This document shows, in pieces, positions 23,572 through 31,970 of a stretch of 35,849 nucleotides of DNA (positions are counted from its first letter, which is position 1; every line of letters begins with the position of its first letter). Both the position numbers and the translations under genes were made by a program. This DNA is from an uncultured Saprospiraceae bacterium. Lineage in GTDB: Bacteria > Bacteroidota > Bacteroidia > Chitinophagales > Saprospiraceae. A model generated the notes under the pieces. The model saw only the letters and a program-made list of their open reading frames with translations, ran no database searches and was not told the DNA's origin. The DNA is taken from positions 1-35,849 of the forward strand of contig CALIAG010000420.1 in assembly GCA_938041325.1 (NCBI GenBank). Direction: 5' to 3'.

Positions 23572-24900
23572 ATGATCGAACCTTTTTTAGAGCTTTTTTA
23601 TTTATTACTGGGTATACTGATTGGCGGTATTGGAGCTTGGCTCATTGCTAAGTATAAATTCTCCGCTGCATCTGGCAGCATCCCACTAGACGAAGTGAGT
23701 GAACGCTATATCTTAAAAGAGATATTTGAGAGCCTACAAAACCAAGCTGATCTTTATAGAGATGATCTTTTGGATAAAGAGCAAGAAATAAGAAGTTTAA
23801 GTGCGGACCTTTCTGCAAAGAAAACAAACATTGCAAATTTTCAAGAGCAATTGAAGTTTCAAAAAGGGGAAATGTTTCAAGTTCAAACTCATTTGCGAAA
23901 TGAATTTGAAAATCTAGCCAATAGATTACTGGAAGAAAAAAGTCAAAAATTTGCCAGTCAAAACCAGGAATCCCTCACCACAATTCTTGCTCCTTTAAAA
24001 GAAAAAATTAAGTCCTTTGAAGACGGTGTTGAAAAGCGTTTTTTGGAAGAAACAAAAGACCGAGTTTCTCTGAAAAAAGAAATTGAGCAACTTAGAGCAT
24101 TGAATAATCAACTCAGCAAAGATGCGGTGAACCTAACCAACGCTTTGCGAGGAGATAACAAGTCTCAAGGAGATTGGGGAGAGTTTCGATTAGAAATGGT
24201 TTTGGAAAAAGCAGGTTTAACTTCAGGCATTCATTTTCAAACGCAAACAAGTTACAGAGATCAAGATGGCCGCCAAAAACGCCCGGATTTCATAATCAAC
24301 CTGCCCAAAGAAAAACACTTGGTCATTGACTCTAAAGTTTCACTAACGGCTTATGAACGTTTTTACAGCGCAACCAATCAAGAAGAGAAAGATCAATATT
24401 TAAAAGAACATTTGGCGAGTGTACGACGGCATTTAAAAGACTTGTCCAACAAAAATTATCAGCAACTTTATCAAATCAATTCTCCAGATTATTTGCTGAT
24501 GTTTATTCCCCTCGATGCAGCATTCACAACGGCTACCCAGTATGATCCTGGGCTTTTCAACGAAGCCTTGGATAAAAATATAGTTATTGTGACCACCTCA
24601 ACGCTATTGGCTACCATGCGGACAGTCTCTTTCATTTGGAAACAAGAAAAACAAAAATCATCTGTATTGGAAATCGCAAGACAAAGTGGAATGCTCTATG
24701 ATAAGTTTGTTGGTTTTGTAACCGATCTTCAACTTATTGGAACTCGACTGGACAGTGTTCAAACTTCCTACTACAACGCGATGAACAAGTTATCAGATTC
24801 TAAAAAATATGGGGACACCTTAATTGGTCGGGCTGAAAAAATCAAAGAATTGGGTGCAAAAACTTCTAAGTCGCTTCCAAAGGAATTATTGGATAGGTAG
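23572..24900 (+). CDS. rmuC: DNA recombination protein RmuC
   Basis: The protein has 442 residues. One N-terminal membrane anchor (about 7-26) is followed by a long coiled coil (about 40-190) and then the RmuC nuclease-like core, which begins at GDWGEFRLEMVLEKAG and continues with RPDFIINLPKEKHLVIDSKV and LMFIPLDAAFTTA. This arrangement is standard for the family. RmuC limits inversions at short inverted repeats in E. coli and is thought to be a nuclease of the restriction-endonuclease-like fold. The gene has its own promoter. It ends 4 bases before the heptamer repeat array that separates it from the convergent acyltransferase gene. Confidence 0.93.
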   Translation: MIEPFLELFYLLLGILIGGIGAWLIAKYKFSAASGSIPLDEVSERYILKEIFESLQNQADLYRDDLLDKEQEIRSLSADLSAKKTNIANFQEQLKFQKGEMFQVQTHLRNEFENLANRLLEEKSQKFASQNQESLTTILAPLKEKIKSFEDGVEKRFLEETKDRVSLKKEIEQLRALNNQLSKDAVNLTNALRGDNKSQGDWGEFRLEMVLEKAGLTSGIHFQTQTSYRDQDGRQKRPDFIINLPKEKHLVIDSKVSLTAYERFYSATNQEEKDQYLKEHLASVRRHLKDLSNKNYQQLYQINSPDYLLMFIPLDAAFTTATQYDPGLFNEALDKNIVIVTTSTLLATMRTVSFIWKQEKQKSSVLEIARQSGMLYDKFVGFVTDLQLIGTRLDSVQTSYYNAMNKLSDSKKYGDTLIGRAEKIKELGAKTSKSLPKELLDR

Positions 24901-24904
24901 TTTT

Positions 24905-25003
24905 CAGTAATCAGTATTTAGTAATCAGTATTTAGTATTTAGTAATCAGTATTTAGTATTTAGTGACTAAAGTCCCATTTCTAAATACTAGTTACTAAGT
25001 ACT
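24905..25003. repeat. Heptamer tandem repeat with inverted arm, copy A
   Basis: Eight consecutive heptamers of form YAGTAWT fill 24905-24960 (CAGTAAT, CAGTATT, TAGTAAT and so on), then TAGTGAC. After a short spacer come complementary-sense heptamers TAAATAC, TAGTTAC and TAAGTAC (24982-25002). TAGTATTTAG (24954-24963) pairs perfectly with CTAAATACTA (24981-24990). The array lies between the convergent rmuC and acyltransferase genes and contains the latter's stop codon. It could serve as a two-way terminator. Confidence 0.8.
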
Positions 25004-26262
25004 ACTTCACCCAATTCCTTTCTTGCCTCCACCAGCTTTGCTTTACTCGCTTTCTCTACTGAATTAAACCTTTTTTCCTCCAGCCATTCCTTCACTAGAT
25101 CAAGTGTATGGAGACTTACAAAGCCCATTGCGACCATTACGAACAAAAAGACAATGGTAGGAACAAGTCCTATAAAAACACTCCCAATTACCAATAGCAA
25201 AATCATGTACAACAAATAGAAACCCAATCCTACTGAAAAGCGAACCGGAGCATGAAACTCAATTTGTTTAATATTTTTATCTGCAAACCATTTTGCTAAA
25301 AACAAAGGAGGACAGTTTATCAAGTAAAAGAATGGGAGATAAATAGTGCTTATGACTACGACCCAAAATTTATTTTTAATTGAAGAAGTCGAAAGCGCTT
25401 TATCACTGATTGAATATTGACTGAGCAACTGCTGATACTTTTCTGCTTTTGAACGCAGTGTCATAAGATTAAATTCGGGCAGGGCATTCAATCTATTGAC
25501 CAAATTAATTTCTTGTTCAAGCGGACTATTTTCCTTTTCAACTACGGGGAATTTATTGCGCATCAAATTATTCCGCTGAATTTCTAAAAGCTGATTCGCC
25601 AAGTCATCATCCTTCGGATCTTCCACATGAACGATCCTTTTTCGCATCGCTGATTCTATATCTTTTGTCAAACGAACAACTGTTTTTCTTTCTTCTTGTT
25701 GATAGGAAGAAAAATAGTCTTGAACAGCTATTGGCTCCCCAAAGTCGATCATTATCTCACTTCTAAATCGATGAGAATCGGTAAAGTTAACACCAACGGG
25801 AATAATTTTCAGATCTAATTCTGGGTTTCTTTCTAAAGCACCAAATGCAATCCTCGCTGTTCCGCGCTGAATCGTTCGCAAACGTTTTTCGTACTTTGTT
25901 TTACCCTCAGATAAAATGATCAGATTGCCATTAGAAGCCAAAAGATCATAACAAATATGAAAAGATTCTCCTTGTCTAACTTTCGAAAAGCCATCCCTTA
26001 ACCTGAAAATTGGAACCGCTTTGATTTGATTCAATAACCATTTAAATAATGGTTTTTCAAAACGATCTCCTCTGATCATAAAATGCATTGGCATCGGAAG
26101 ATTGCAAGCCAGGACCATTGGCTCAAGGAAGGCAGTAGGATGGTTTACAGCAAATATTATGGGAGACTCCCCTTTTATTCTTTGGGTGTTTGTGAGGTAA
26201 ATCTTTTTGAAAAAAACTTTCAGCGCTAAATGAACCAACGGTATGAGTATATGATATAACAT
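24988..26262 (-). CDS. Lysophospholipid acyltransferase-family protein (PlsC-like), copy 2
   Basis: The protein has 424 residues. A PlsC-type acyltransferase domain covers about 25-240: IIFAVNHPTAFLEPMVLA (H41, E47), MHFMIRGDRFEKPLF, the ILSEGKTKYEKRLR motif and IIPVGVNFTDSHRFRSE. The catalytic block reads H-x5-E rather than the canonical H-x4-D; a related spacing (H-x5-D) occurs in eukaryotic glycerol-3-phosphate acyltransferases, so activity is plausible. Two or three hydrophobic segments follow (about 310-390), placing it in the inner membrane. The likely role is glycerophospholipid or ornithine-lipid acylation; the substrate is unknown. It is the second gene of a two-gene unit, 21 bases after its paralogue. 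Its last residues and stop are encoded by the heptamer repeat. Confidence 0.88.
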   Translation of the reverse strand: MLYHILIPLVHLALKVFFKKIYLTNTQRIKGESPIIFAVNHPTAFLEPMVLACNLPMPMHFMIRGDRFEKPLFKWLLNQIKAVPIFRLRDGFSKVRQGESFHICYDLLASNGNLIILSEGKTKYEKRLRTIQRGTARIAFGALERNPELDLKIIPVGVNFTDSHRFRSEIMIDFGEPIAVQDYFSSYQQEERKTVVRLTKDIESAMRKRIVHVEDPKDDDLANQLLEIQRNNLMRNKFPVVEKENSPLEQEINLVNRLNALPEFNLMTLRSKAEKYQQLLSQYSISDKALSTSSIKNKFWVVVISTIYLPFFYLINCPPLFLAKWFADKNIKQIEFHAPVRFSVGLGFYLLYMILLLVIGSVFIGLVPTIVFLFVMVAMGFVSLHTLDLVKEWLEEKRFNSVEKASKAKLVEARKELGEVVLSN

Positions 26263-26283
26263 CGTTGAATTAGGCTTAACCGC

Positions 26284-27567
26284 TTATTGTTTAATAAGAC
26301 TTGATATTGTTAATTGAGCGCGTTCCTTTTTCAGTTTGGCTTTTGTGTCCTCTGGAAGTTTTTGGGCTTTTCTAGCATCTCTCCAATTGACATAAAATTC
26401 TTTATATAAGATAGAAAAATATCCAAAAAGTGGCAGCGTTAAAACAAATATCCACCAAGCGATATTTCCAATAATTATTGCAGAAATAATAAAAGCAACA
26501 AAGTACACAAAGTAAAGACCTAATCCTGAAGCAATTTTTACTGAATGTCGAAATTCTATAGATTTAGGAAAAGTATCTCCAATATAAGCTGCTAAACGGA
26601 GCGGGAGAAAATTCCCAATATACCCGATTAAAAAACCGACAAACCCCAATAACAAAATAAAAATATTGCTACTTTTTCCGTGATGAGGTTGTACAAAACC
26701 TTTGTCTGTTACCCCATGACTTTCTAGTTTTTTAAAGTAGGTAGCTGCCAGGTGTTTTAAATCTTTTTTCTCGGCTTCCTCCATTTGATTGACATGATCT
26801 GCAATCTTTTTTTCGTGCATCAATGGCTCGCCATTATTATCAAGTACTGGCAATATTCTTCTAGAATGATCATTTCTGGCAAGTGTAAACAGGTTTTCTG
26901 TCAATTCTATATCTTCATCTTTATCGATGATGATAATTTTCTCTGCCATTCCATCGCGAATGTCGTCGGTAAGATTCTTTATCGCCTTGGAAGGTTCTTC
27001 CGCATAAGTAGTTAAGTAATCTTTGATTTTTATGGGTTCTCCCATTTCAATCATGATATCACTTCTGAATTGATCTGAATTTGTAAAATTGACCCCAACT
27101 GGAATAATGTGAATATCTAGGTCGCCAAATTTTTCGAAGGAGCCAAAAGCAATTCTGGCCGTTCCTTTTTGTATTGGTCTTAGTCTTTTCTCGTGCTTAG
27201 TTCTACCTTCTGCCAATATCATAATGGCCTTTTTCTCTTTTAAGGCATCAAAGCATTTTTCAAAAGTAGCATAATTGTCTTTCAGCTTCGAATACCCTCC
27301 ATCTTGCAATCGAAAAATAGGAATCATATGCGCGGATTCCAGTAACATTCTAAAAATGGGTTTCTTAAAAAAGTCTCCTCTGACTAGAAAGTTTAAGGTT
27401 CGTGGAAGGCAAGTTGCAAGTACACATGGCTCTGTAAATGCAGTGGGATGATTCGCAGCAAAAATAACCGGCTTATCCTTCGGAATGTGGTGTACATTCG
27501 ACAAGTAAATTTTCTTAAAGTTGGTTCTCAACGCTATTCTGGCTATAGGCCTAAGAAAAAAATACAT
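26284..27567 (-). CDS. Lysophospholipid acyltransferase-family protein (PlsC-like), copy 1
   Basis: The protein has 427 residues and is collinear with its downstream neighbour: VIFAANHPTAFTEPCVLA (H40, E46), LNFLVRGDFFKKPIF, ILAEGRTKHEKRLRPIQKG, and IIPVGVNFTNSDQFRSD. The C-terminal half again has hydrophobic segments (about 295-385). The two genes are clearly a tandem duplication that has diverged well beyond recent copying, which suggests separate substrates or acyl-chain preferences. This is the promoter-proximal gene. The 148-base gap to the divergent miaA shows no strong TAnnTTTG box on either strand. Confidence 0.88.
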   Translation of the reverse strand: MYFFLRPIARIALRTNFKKIYLSNVHHIPKDKPVIFAANHPTAFTEPCVLATCLPRTLNFLVRGDFFKKPIFRMLLESAHMIPIFRLQDGGYSKLKDNYATFEKCFDALKEKKAIMILAEGRTKHEKRLRPIQKGTARIAFGSFEKFGDLDIHIIPVGVNFTNSDQFRSDIMIEMGEPIKIKDYLTTYAEEPSKAIKNLTDDIRDGMAEKIIIIDKDEDIELTENLFTLARNDHSRRILPVLDNNGEPLMHEKKIADHVNQMEEAEKKDLKHLAATYFKKLESHGVTDKGFVQPHHGKSSNIFILLLGFVGFLIGYIGNFLPLRLAAYIGDTFPKSIEFRHSVKIASGLGLYFVYFVAFIISAIIIGNIAWWIFVLTLPLFGYFSILYKEFYVNWRDARKAQKLPEDTKAKLKKERAQLTISSLIKQ

Positions 27568-27715
27568 GAATTTGCTTTATAGTATGCTGTTAAGTTAACG
27601 TTTTGTTTAAAAATGAAGTACTCAGCTTTACAATCTTGAACAAAACGGTGCAAAAGAAGCCATTATCTCAGGCGAGTTGCTCCGCAAATATAAAAAGCTT
27701 TATTATTTTCGCCCT

Positions 27716-28861
27716 ATGCAGCAAAAGAAATACCTCATCGTAATTGCAGGACCAACCGCTTCTGGAAAGACGGCAATGGGTATTGAACTTGCTAAACATT
27801 TCAATACCAGCATTTTATCTGCTGATAGTCGACAATTTTACAAAGAATTAAAGATTGGGACCGCCAAACCAGATATTTCCGAAATGCAGGGAATTCCTCA
27901 CTATTTCATAGATTCTTTGAATATTTCTACCCCTTTTTCAGTTGGAGATTTTGAAAGAGAAGGATTAAAAGTACTTGAGAAGCTCTTTGAAAGCAAAAAC
28001 GTCGTTTTATTGCTAGGCGGTAGTGGTCTTTTTATCAATGCCTTATGTGAAGGATTGAATAAGTTTCCAGAAGTCCACTCAAGTATTCTTGCGAAACTAG
28101 AAGAGGAACGCAAAAATGAAGGCATGGTCTTGTTACAAGAAAAATTAAAAAAATTGGACCCTGACTATGCAAAAAAAGTTGATCTTCAAAACCCACAAAG
28201 AGTAATTAGAGCGCTTTCTGTGATTGAAGCAAGTGGCGAAACTTTTAGTAGTTTTCTCAATAAAGAAAAAGAAGAACGGAATTTCACACCGATTTTTATT
28301 CAACTCTATCATCCAAGAGAAGTATTGTATCAAAGAATCAATAAACGGGTAGATAGTATGGTAGAAAACGGATTGGAAGAAGAGGTCAAAAACCTTTTAT
28401 CCTTTCGTGATTTGAATGCTTTGAGAAGTGTAGGCTATCAAGAATGGTTCGATTATTTTGATGGTAAAATAAGCAAAGAAGAGGCGATTGAATTAATAAA
28501 ACGCAATTCCAGGCGCTATGCAAAGAGACAAATGACTTGGTTTCGAAAAGAATCCAAATGGATGCACTTCAAAAATGATAAAAGCAAAGAAGTCATTCAG
28601 ACTGTTGAATTTCTGATGGAAAATGAAATCTCATTTACCAGCCTATTAAAAAAGAATGAAGCACTTCATGTCAAAGACCAGAATTATGAAGTCAAGCTTT
28701 TGAAGAATAATGAAATGATTGCTGCGGCTGAAGTGCTTTTCTCGCGAAAAAATCCTCCACAGATTTCACAAACAATCACATCCAATCAATTGTTCAATGA
28801 ATTAGAATTGATTCTCCAATACGAAATTGACTATTATTTGGAATTAAAAACGCAACAATGA
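27716..28861 (+). CDS. miaA: tRNA dimethylallyltransferase with C-terminal extension
   Basis: MiaA transfers a dimethylallyl group to N6 of A37 in tRNAs that read codons starting with U. The protein has 381 residues. It opens with IVIAGPTASGKTAMGIELAK (P-loop 12-19), then SADSRQFYKELKIGTAKP, the GGSGLFINAL loop, LNALRSVGYQEW and the tRNA-binding RNSRRYAKRQMTWFRK. The core ends near residue 300; about 80 extra residues follow (303-381) that are absent from typical MiaA of about 300-316 residues, and I do not recognise them. The ATG at 27716 was preferred over an in-frame upstream start at 27677 because it sits next to the conserved N-terminus. The last bases overlap the next gene (ATGA). Confidence 0.94.
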   Translation: MQQKKYLIVIAGPTASGKTAMGIELAKHFNTSILSADSRQFYKELKIGTAKPDISEMQGIPHYFIDSLNISTPFSVGDFEREGLKVLEKLFESKNVVLLLGGSGLFINALCEGLNKFPEVHSSILAKLEEERKNEGMVLLQEKLKKLDPDYAKKVDLQNPQRVIRALSVIEASGETFSSFLNKEKEERNFTPIFIQLYHPREVLYQRINKRVDSMVENGLEEEVKNLLSFRDLNALRSVGYQEWFDYFDGKISKEEAIELIKRNSRRYAKRQMTWFRKESKWMHFKNDKSKEVIQTVEFLMENEISFTSLLKKNEALHVKDQNYEVKLLKNNEMIAAAEVLFSRKNPPQISQTITSNQLFNELELILQYEIDYYLELKTQQ

Positions 28862-29283
28862 TCTGGAAACAAAATGTCGACTTGAATGTACTCAATCAAT
28901 TTTCTCCTAATACCTTGGTAGGCCATTTGGATATTCAATTTTCTGCCTTTGGAGATGATTTTTTGCAAGCAACTATGCCTGTTGATGAGCGTACTCGCCA
29001 ACCTTTAGGTCTCTTACATGGTGGAGCAAGCGTGAGTTTGGCAGAAACCATTGGAAGTGTCGCCTCTACGATGTGTCTCGAAGATTTATCCAAATTTGCA
29101 GCTGTTGGCCTCGAAATCAATGCAAATCACCTTAAATCAGCTAAAAAGGGCCGAGTTACCGGAACTTGCAGACCAATCAGAATTGGACGCAGTATTCATG
29201 TTTGGAATATAGAAATCCACGATGATGAAAATAACCTTGTATGTGTCAGCCGCTTAACAATGGCAATCATCAAAAGACAGTAA
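28858..29283 (+). CDS. Hotdog-fold acyl-CoA thioesterase (PaaI/MenI-like)
   Basis: The protein has 141 residues. The hotdog signature PLGLLHGGASVSLAETIGS contains the H-G-G turn (54-56) and a catalytic Glu (E63) on the helix, as in the PaaI/YdiI group. Family members hydrolyse aryl- or acyl-CoA; 1,4-dihydroxy-2-naphthoyl-CoA in menaquinone synthesis is one candidate, but no men gene is present, so the substrate is open. The start codon overlaps the miaA stop by 4 bases, which indicates translational coupling. The 162-base region after it shows no obvious terminator. Confidence 0.9.
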   Translation: MIWKQNVDLNVLNQFSPNTLVGHLDIQFSAFGDDFLQATMPVDERTRQPLGLLHGGASVSLAETIGSVASTMCLEDLSKFAAVGLEINANHLKSAKKGRVTGTCRPIRIGRSIHVWNIEIHDDENNLVCVSRLTMAIIKRQ

Positions 29284-29395
29284 ATTTGTACTAATAAGTT
29301 GTAAATTAGCAGCTGTATTTTACCCCATCTAAACAAAAAGTAATAACCTTTAATCAAATTAATAATTTATCAAGATTCTTTGAATCCGTTTTTGT

Positions 29396-29413
29396 TTTAT
29401 ACATCAGTATAAA
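29396..29413. promoter_or_regulatory. 7-bp dyad upstream of the LVIVD surface-protein gene
   Basis: TTTATAC (29396-29402) and GTATAAA (29407-29413) form a perfect dyad with a 4-base loop, 33 bases before the start codon. It could be an operator or a small leader hairpin. It is A/T-rich and may be chance. Confidence 0.3.
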
Positions 29414-29445
29414 CACTTACAGAGAGAGTTTTTAAAAAAAATACA

Positions 29446-31830
29446 ATGAAAAAATTGTTTACGTTAATGTGCATTGCTGCCTTTTTTGCCAATGCATCTA
29501 TTGCTCAATTGAATATGGAGCTAAAATCTACTGTTGAATACAGTCAAAACCTGAATGATGTTTGGGGTTGGCATAATCCAGTTGATAATAGAGAATATGC
29601 TTTGGTAGGAACAGTAACAGGATTGAGTATTATCGACGTTACAGATACCGAAAATCCAGTGGATGTTGGATTTGCTGATGGACCTTCTTCTACATGGAGA
29701 GATATAAAAACCTGGGAGGGTTTTGCTTATGTTACAAATGAATCTGGAGGGGGTCTTTTGGTGGTTGACCTAAGAGGTTTACCTACACCGATTACAACAG
29801 ACGATTATTATTACTGGGCACCGAATATTCCTGGATTAGGCATACTTTCTTCCATTCACAATATCTACATCGATGAATTTGGATATATTTATCTTCCTGG
29901 ATCTAATTTGAATAATGGTGGAATGCTTGTCGTTGATGCATTCACCACTCCGGGGCAACCCGAATTTGTCAGTGCTGCACCAGCCGTTTATTCTCACGAT
30001 GTTTATGTGAGAGATAATATAATGTATAGCTCTGAAATTTATGAAGGTACATTCACCCTTTATGATGTAAACGATAAACAAAATATAAGCTTAATAAATA
30101 GTCAAGCGACCGAGTTTGAATTCACACACAACACTTGGCTTTCTGATGATGGAAATACCATATTTACAACAGATGAAAGAGCAGATGCACCAGTTGGATC
30201 TTATGATATTTCAGACCCTAATAATATACAAGAATTGGATCAATTCAGACCTGCTACTACTTTAGGTGATGGAGTAATTCCTCACAACGTACATGTATGG
30301 AATGATTGGGTTATTGTTTCATACTATACAGATGGTTGTATTATTATTGATGGTTCAAGGCCAACAAATTTAATTGAAGTTGGAAACTTTGATACTTTCC
30401 TTTCCAACAGTGCAGGATTTAACGGTGTATGGGGAGCTTATCCTTTTTTACCTTCTGAAACTGTTTTGGCTACAGACCAAGGAAATGGATTGTATGTAAT
30501 GACACCTACGTATGTGAGAGCTTGTTACTTAGAAGGAAATGTTACCGACATTAATACAGGAGCTCCATTGGGAGATGTTGAGATCATCATAGATTCTTCC
30601 ATTGAAGACAATCTTGCAAATACCAATGTATTCGGTGCTTATGGCAGTGGTTTAGCTACGGCAGGTACGTATGACGTTACTTTTACAAAGGCAAACTACT
30701 TCCCTGTTACAATTCAAGCAACGCTTGACAACGGAGTGGTAACTATCGCTGACGTTCAAATGCAGCCATCAGTATCTTCTTATACATTGAGCGGACAAGT
30801 TGTTGATGAAAACAATGTACCGATTCCTAATGCAATCGTAAGAATTGTTGGTGGAGATGTAGAAGAAACGATGACCGCTAATACCAGTGGTAATTTTGCT
30901 ATAACAACTTTTGAAGGAGCTTATCAAGTATTTGCAGGTTTATGGGGTTATGTAAATGCATTTCAAAATGTTGATTTGAGTGAAGACCTATCTCCTGTTC
31001 TTGTTTTAACAACAGGATATGCAGATGATTTTGTTGTTGATTTAGGATGGCAATCAACGGGTACTGCCTCTACAGGACTTTGGGAATTTGGTGTTCCAAT
31101 TGGAACGACTGCTGGTGGCGGACAAAGTAACCCTGGAGCAGATGTAACCATTGATATCGGAAATGCTTGCTACGTGACTGGTAATGGTGGTGGTGGAGCT
31201 GGTAATGATGATGTTGATGATGGAAATGTAGTTTTGACTTCTCCTGTTATGGACCTAAGCAATTATACTTCGGCGCAATTCACTTACAATCGATGGTTTT
31301 ATAATGGTGGTGGAGCTGGAGCTCCTAATGATGAATTGGTTGTAAGCATTAGCAATGGATTTGCTGAAATGGTATTGGAGACCGTTAGTAATTCCAATCC
31401 AAGTTGGGGATTCCCAATGAACTTTACTGTACTTGATACCGATTTTGATTTAACTGATAACATGACCATTCGTTTCGAGACTTCTGATGATGCAAATTCT
31501 GGTCACCTTGTAGAAGCTGGTCTTGACCGTTTCTTGGTAACTGGTGAATTGGTACCTGTAGATGTTCAGGAAATCGATCCTAATCTTTCTGTAAAAGTTT
31601 ATCCTAATCCTTTTGATCAAGAAATGGTATTGGAATACAACTTCGAAGGAGATTACAAATCAGCGACTGCAAATATTTATAATATTCTAGGTCAAAAAAT
31701 GGAATCGATTACTTTGAATAATCTTGCAGGAAGTGTCTCTATTGGAGCACAATTGAACGCAGGTGTTTATTTCATTCAAATTGAAACAGATCATTCTGTT
31801 GCCAAAACGATTAAAGTAATTAAGAACTAG
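29446..31830 (+). CDS. Secreted LVIVD-repeat (choice-of-anchor B) protein with T9SS sorting domain
   Basis: The protein has 794 residues. A signal peptide (1-20, MKKLFTLMCIAAFFANASIA) leads into a beta-propeller of LVIVD-like repeats (about 25-350: GLSIIDVTDTENPVDVGFAD, GGLLVVDLRGL, SHNIYIDE-type and VPHNVHVW-type motifs) typical of choice-of-anchor B proteins. Two carboxypeptidase-regulatory-like domains follow (about 359-440 and 445-520), then a jelly-roll-like region (about 525-700) with a GGGGAGN stretch, and a type A sorting domain (about 705-794, VKVYPNPFDQEMVLEY to TIKVIKN). It should be secreted and anchored at the surface by type IX secretion. Its substrate or binding partner is unknown. 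A two-unit heptamer repeat follows immediately. Confidence 0.9.
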   Translation: MKKLFTLMCIAAFFANASIAQLNMELKSTVEYSQNLNDVWGWHNPVDNREYALVGTVTGLSIIDVTDTENPVDVGFADGPSSTWRDIKTWEGFAYVTNESGGGLLVVDLRGLPTPITTDDYYYWAPNIPGLGILSSIHNIYIDEFGYIYLPGSNLNNGGMLVVDAFTTPGQPEFVSAAPAVYSHDVYVRDNIMYSSEIYEGTFTLYDVNDKQNISLINSQATEFEFTHNTWLSDDGNTIFTTDERADAPVGSYDISDPNNIQELDQFRPATTLGDGVIPHNVHVWNDWVIVSYYTDGCIIIDGSRPTNLIEVGNFDTFLSNSAGFNGVWGAYPFLPSETVLATDQGNGLYVMTPTYVRACYLEGNVTDINTGAPLGDVEIIIDSSIEDNLANTNVFGAYGSGLATAGTYDVTFTKANYFPVTIQATLDNGVVTIADVQMQPSVSSYTLSGQVVDENNVPIPNAIVRIVGGDVEETMTANTSGNFAITTFEGAYQVFAGLWGYVNAFQNVDLSEDLSPVLVLTTGYADDFVVDLGWQSTGTASTGLWEFGVPIGTTAGGGQSNPGADVTIDIGNACYVTGNGGGGAGNDDVDDGNVVLTSPVMDLSNYTSAQFTYNRWFYNGGGAGAPNDELVVSISNGFAEMVLETVSNSNPSWGFPMNFTVLDTDFDLTDNMTIRFETSDDANSGHLVEAGLDRFLVTGELVPVDVQEIDPNLSVKVYPNPFDQEMVLEYNFEGDYKSATANIYNILGQKMESITLNNLAGSVSIGAQLNAGVYFIQIETDHSVAKTIKVIKN

Positions 31831-31832
31831 TT

Positions 31833-31963
31833 TAGTATTTAGTACTTAGTATTCAGTATTTTCTACTGAGTACTAAGTACTAGCTACTAAGTACTTTTCA
31901 TTTAGTATTCAGTACTTAGTATTCAGTATCCATTACTGAGTACTAAGTACTAGCTACTAAATA
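31833..31963. repeat. Heptamer palindrome repeat, copy B (two units of 70 bases)
   Basis: Each unit has four heptamers of form YAGTANY, a short spacer, then four heptamers in the opposite sense (TACTGAG, TACTAAG, TACTAGC, TACTAAG or TACTAAA). Unit 1 is 31833-31894 and unit 2 is 31903-31964, a 70-base period. Each unit can fold into a hairpin with arms of about 28 bases. The array separates the convergent LVIVD-protein and protease genes and begins 2 bases after the former's stop. It is the same family as copy A at 24905-25003. Confidence 0.85.
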
Positions 31964-31970
31964 CTTCCTC

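Noticed and set aside
24905-25003. CRISPR array
   Set aside because: The units are contiguous 7-base repeats without unique spacers, and no cas gene is present.
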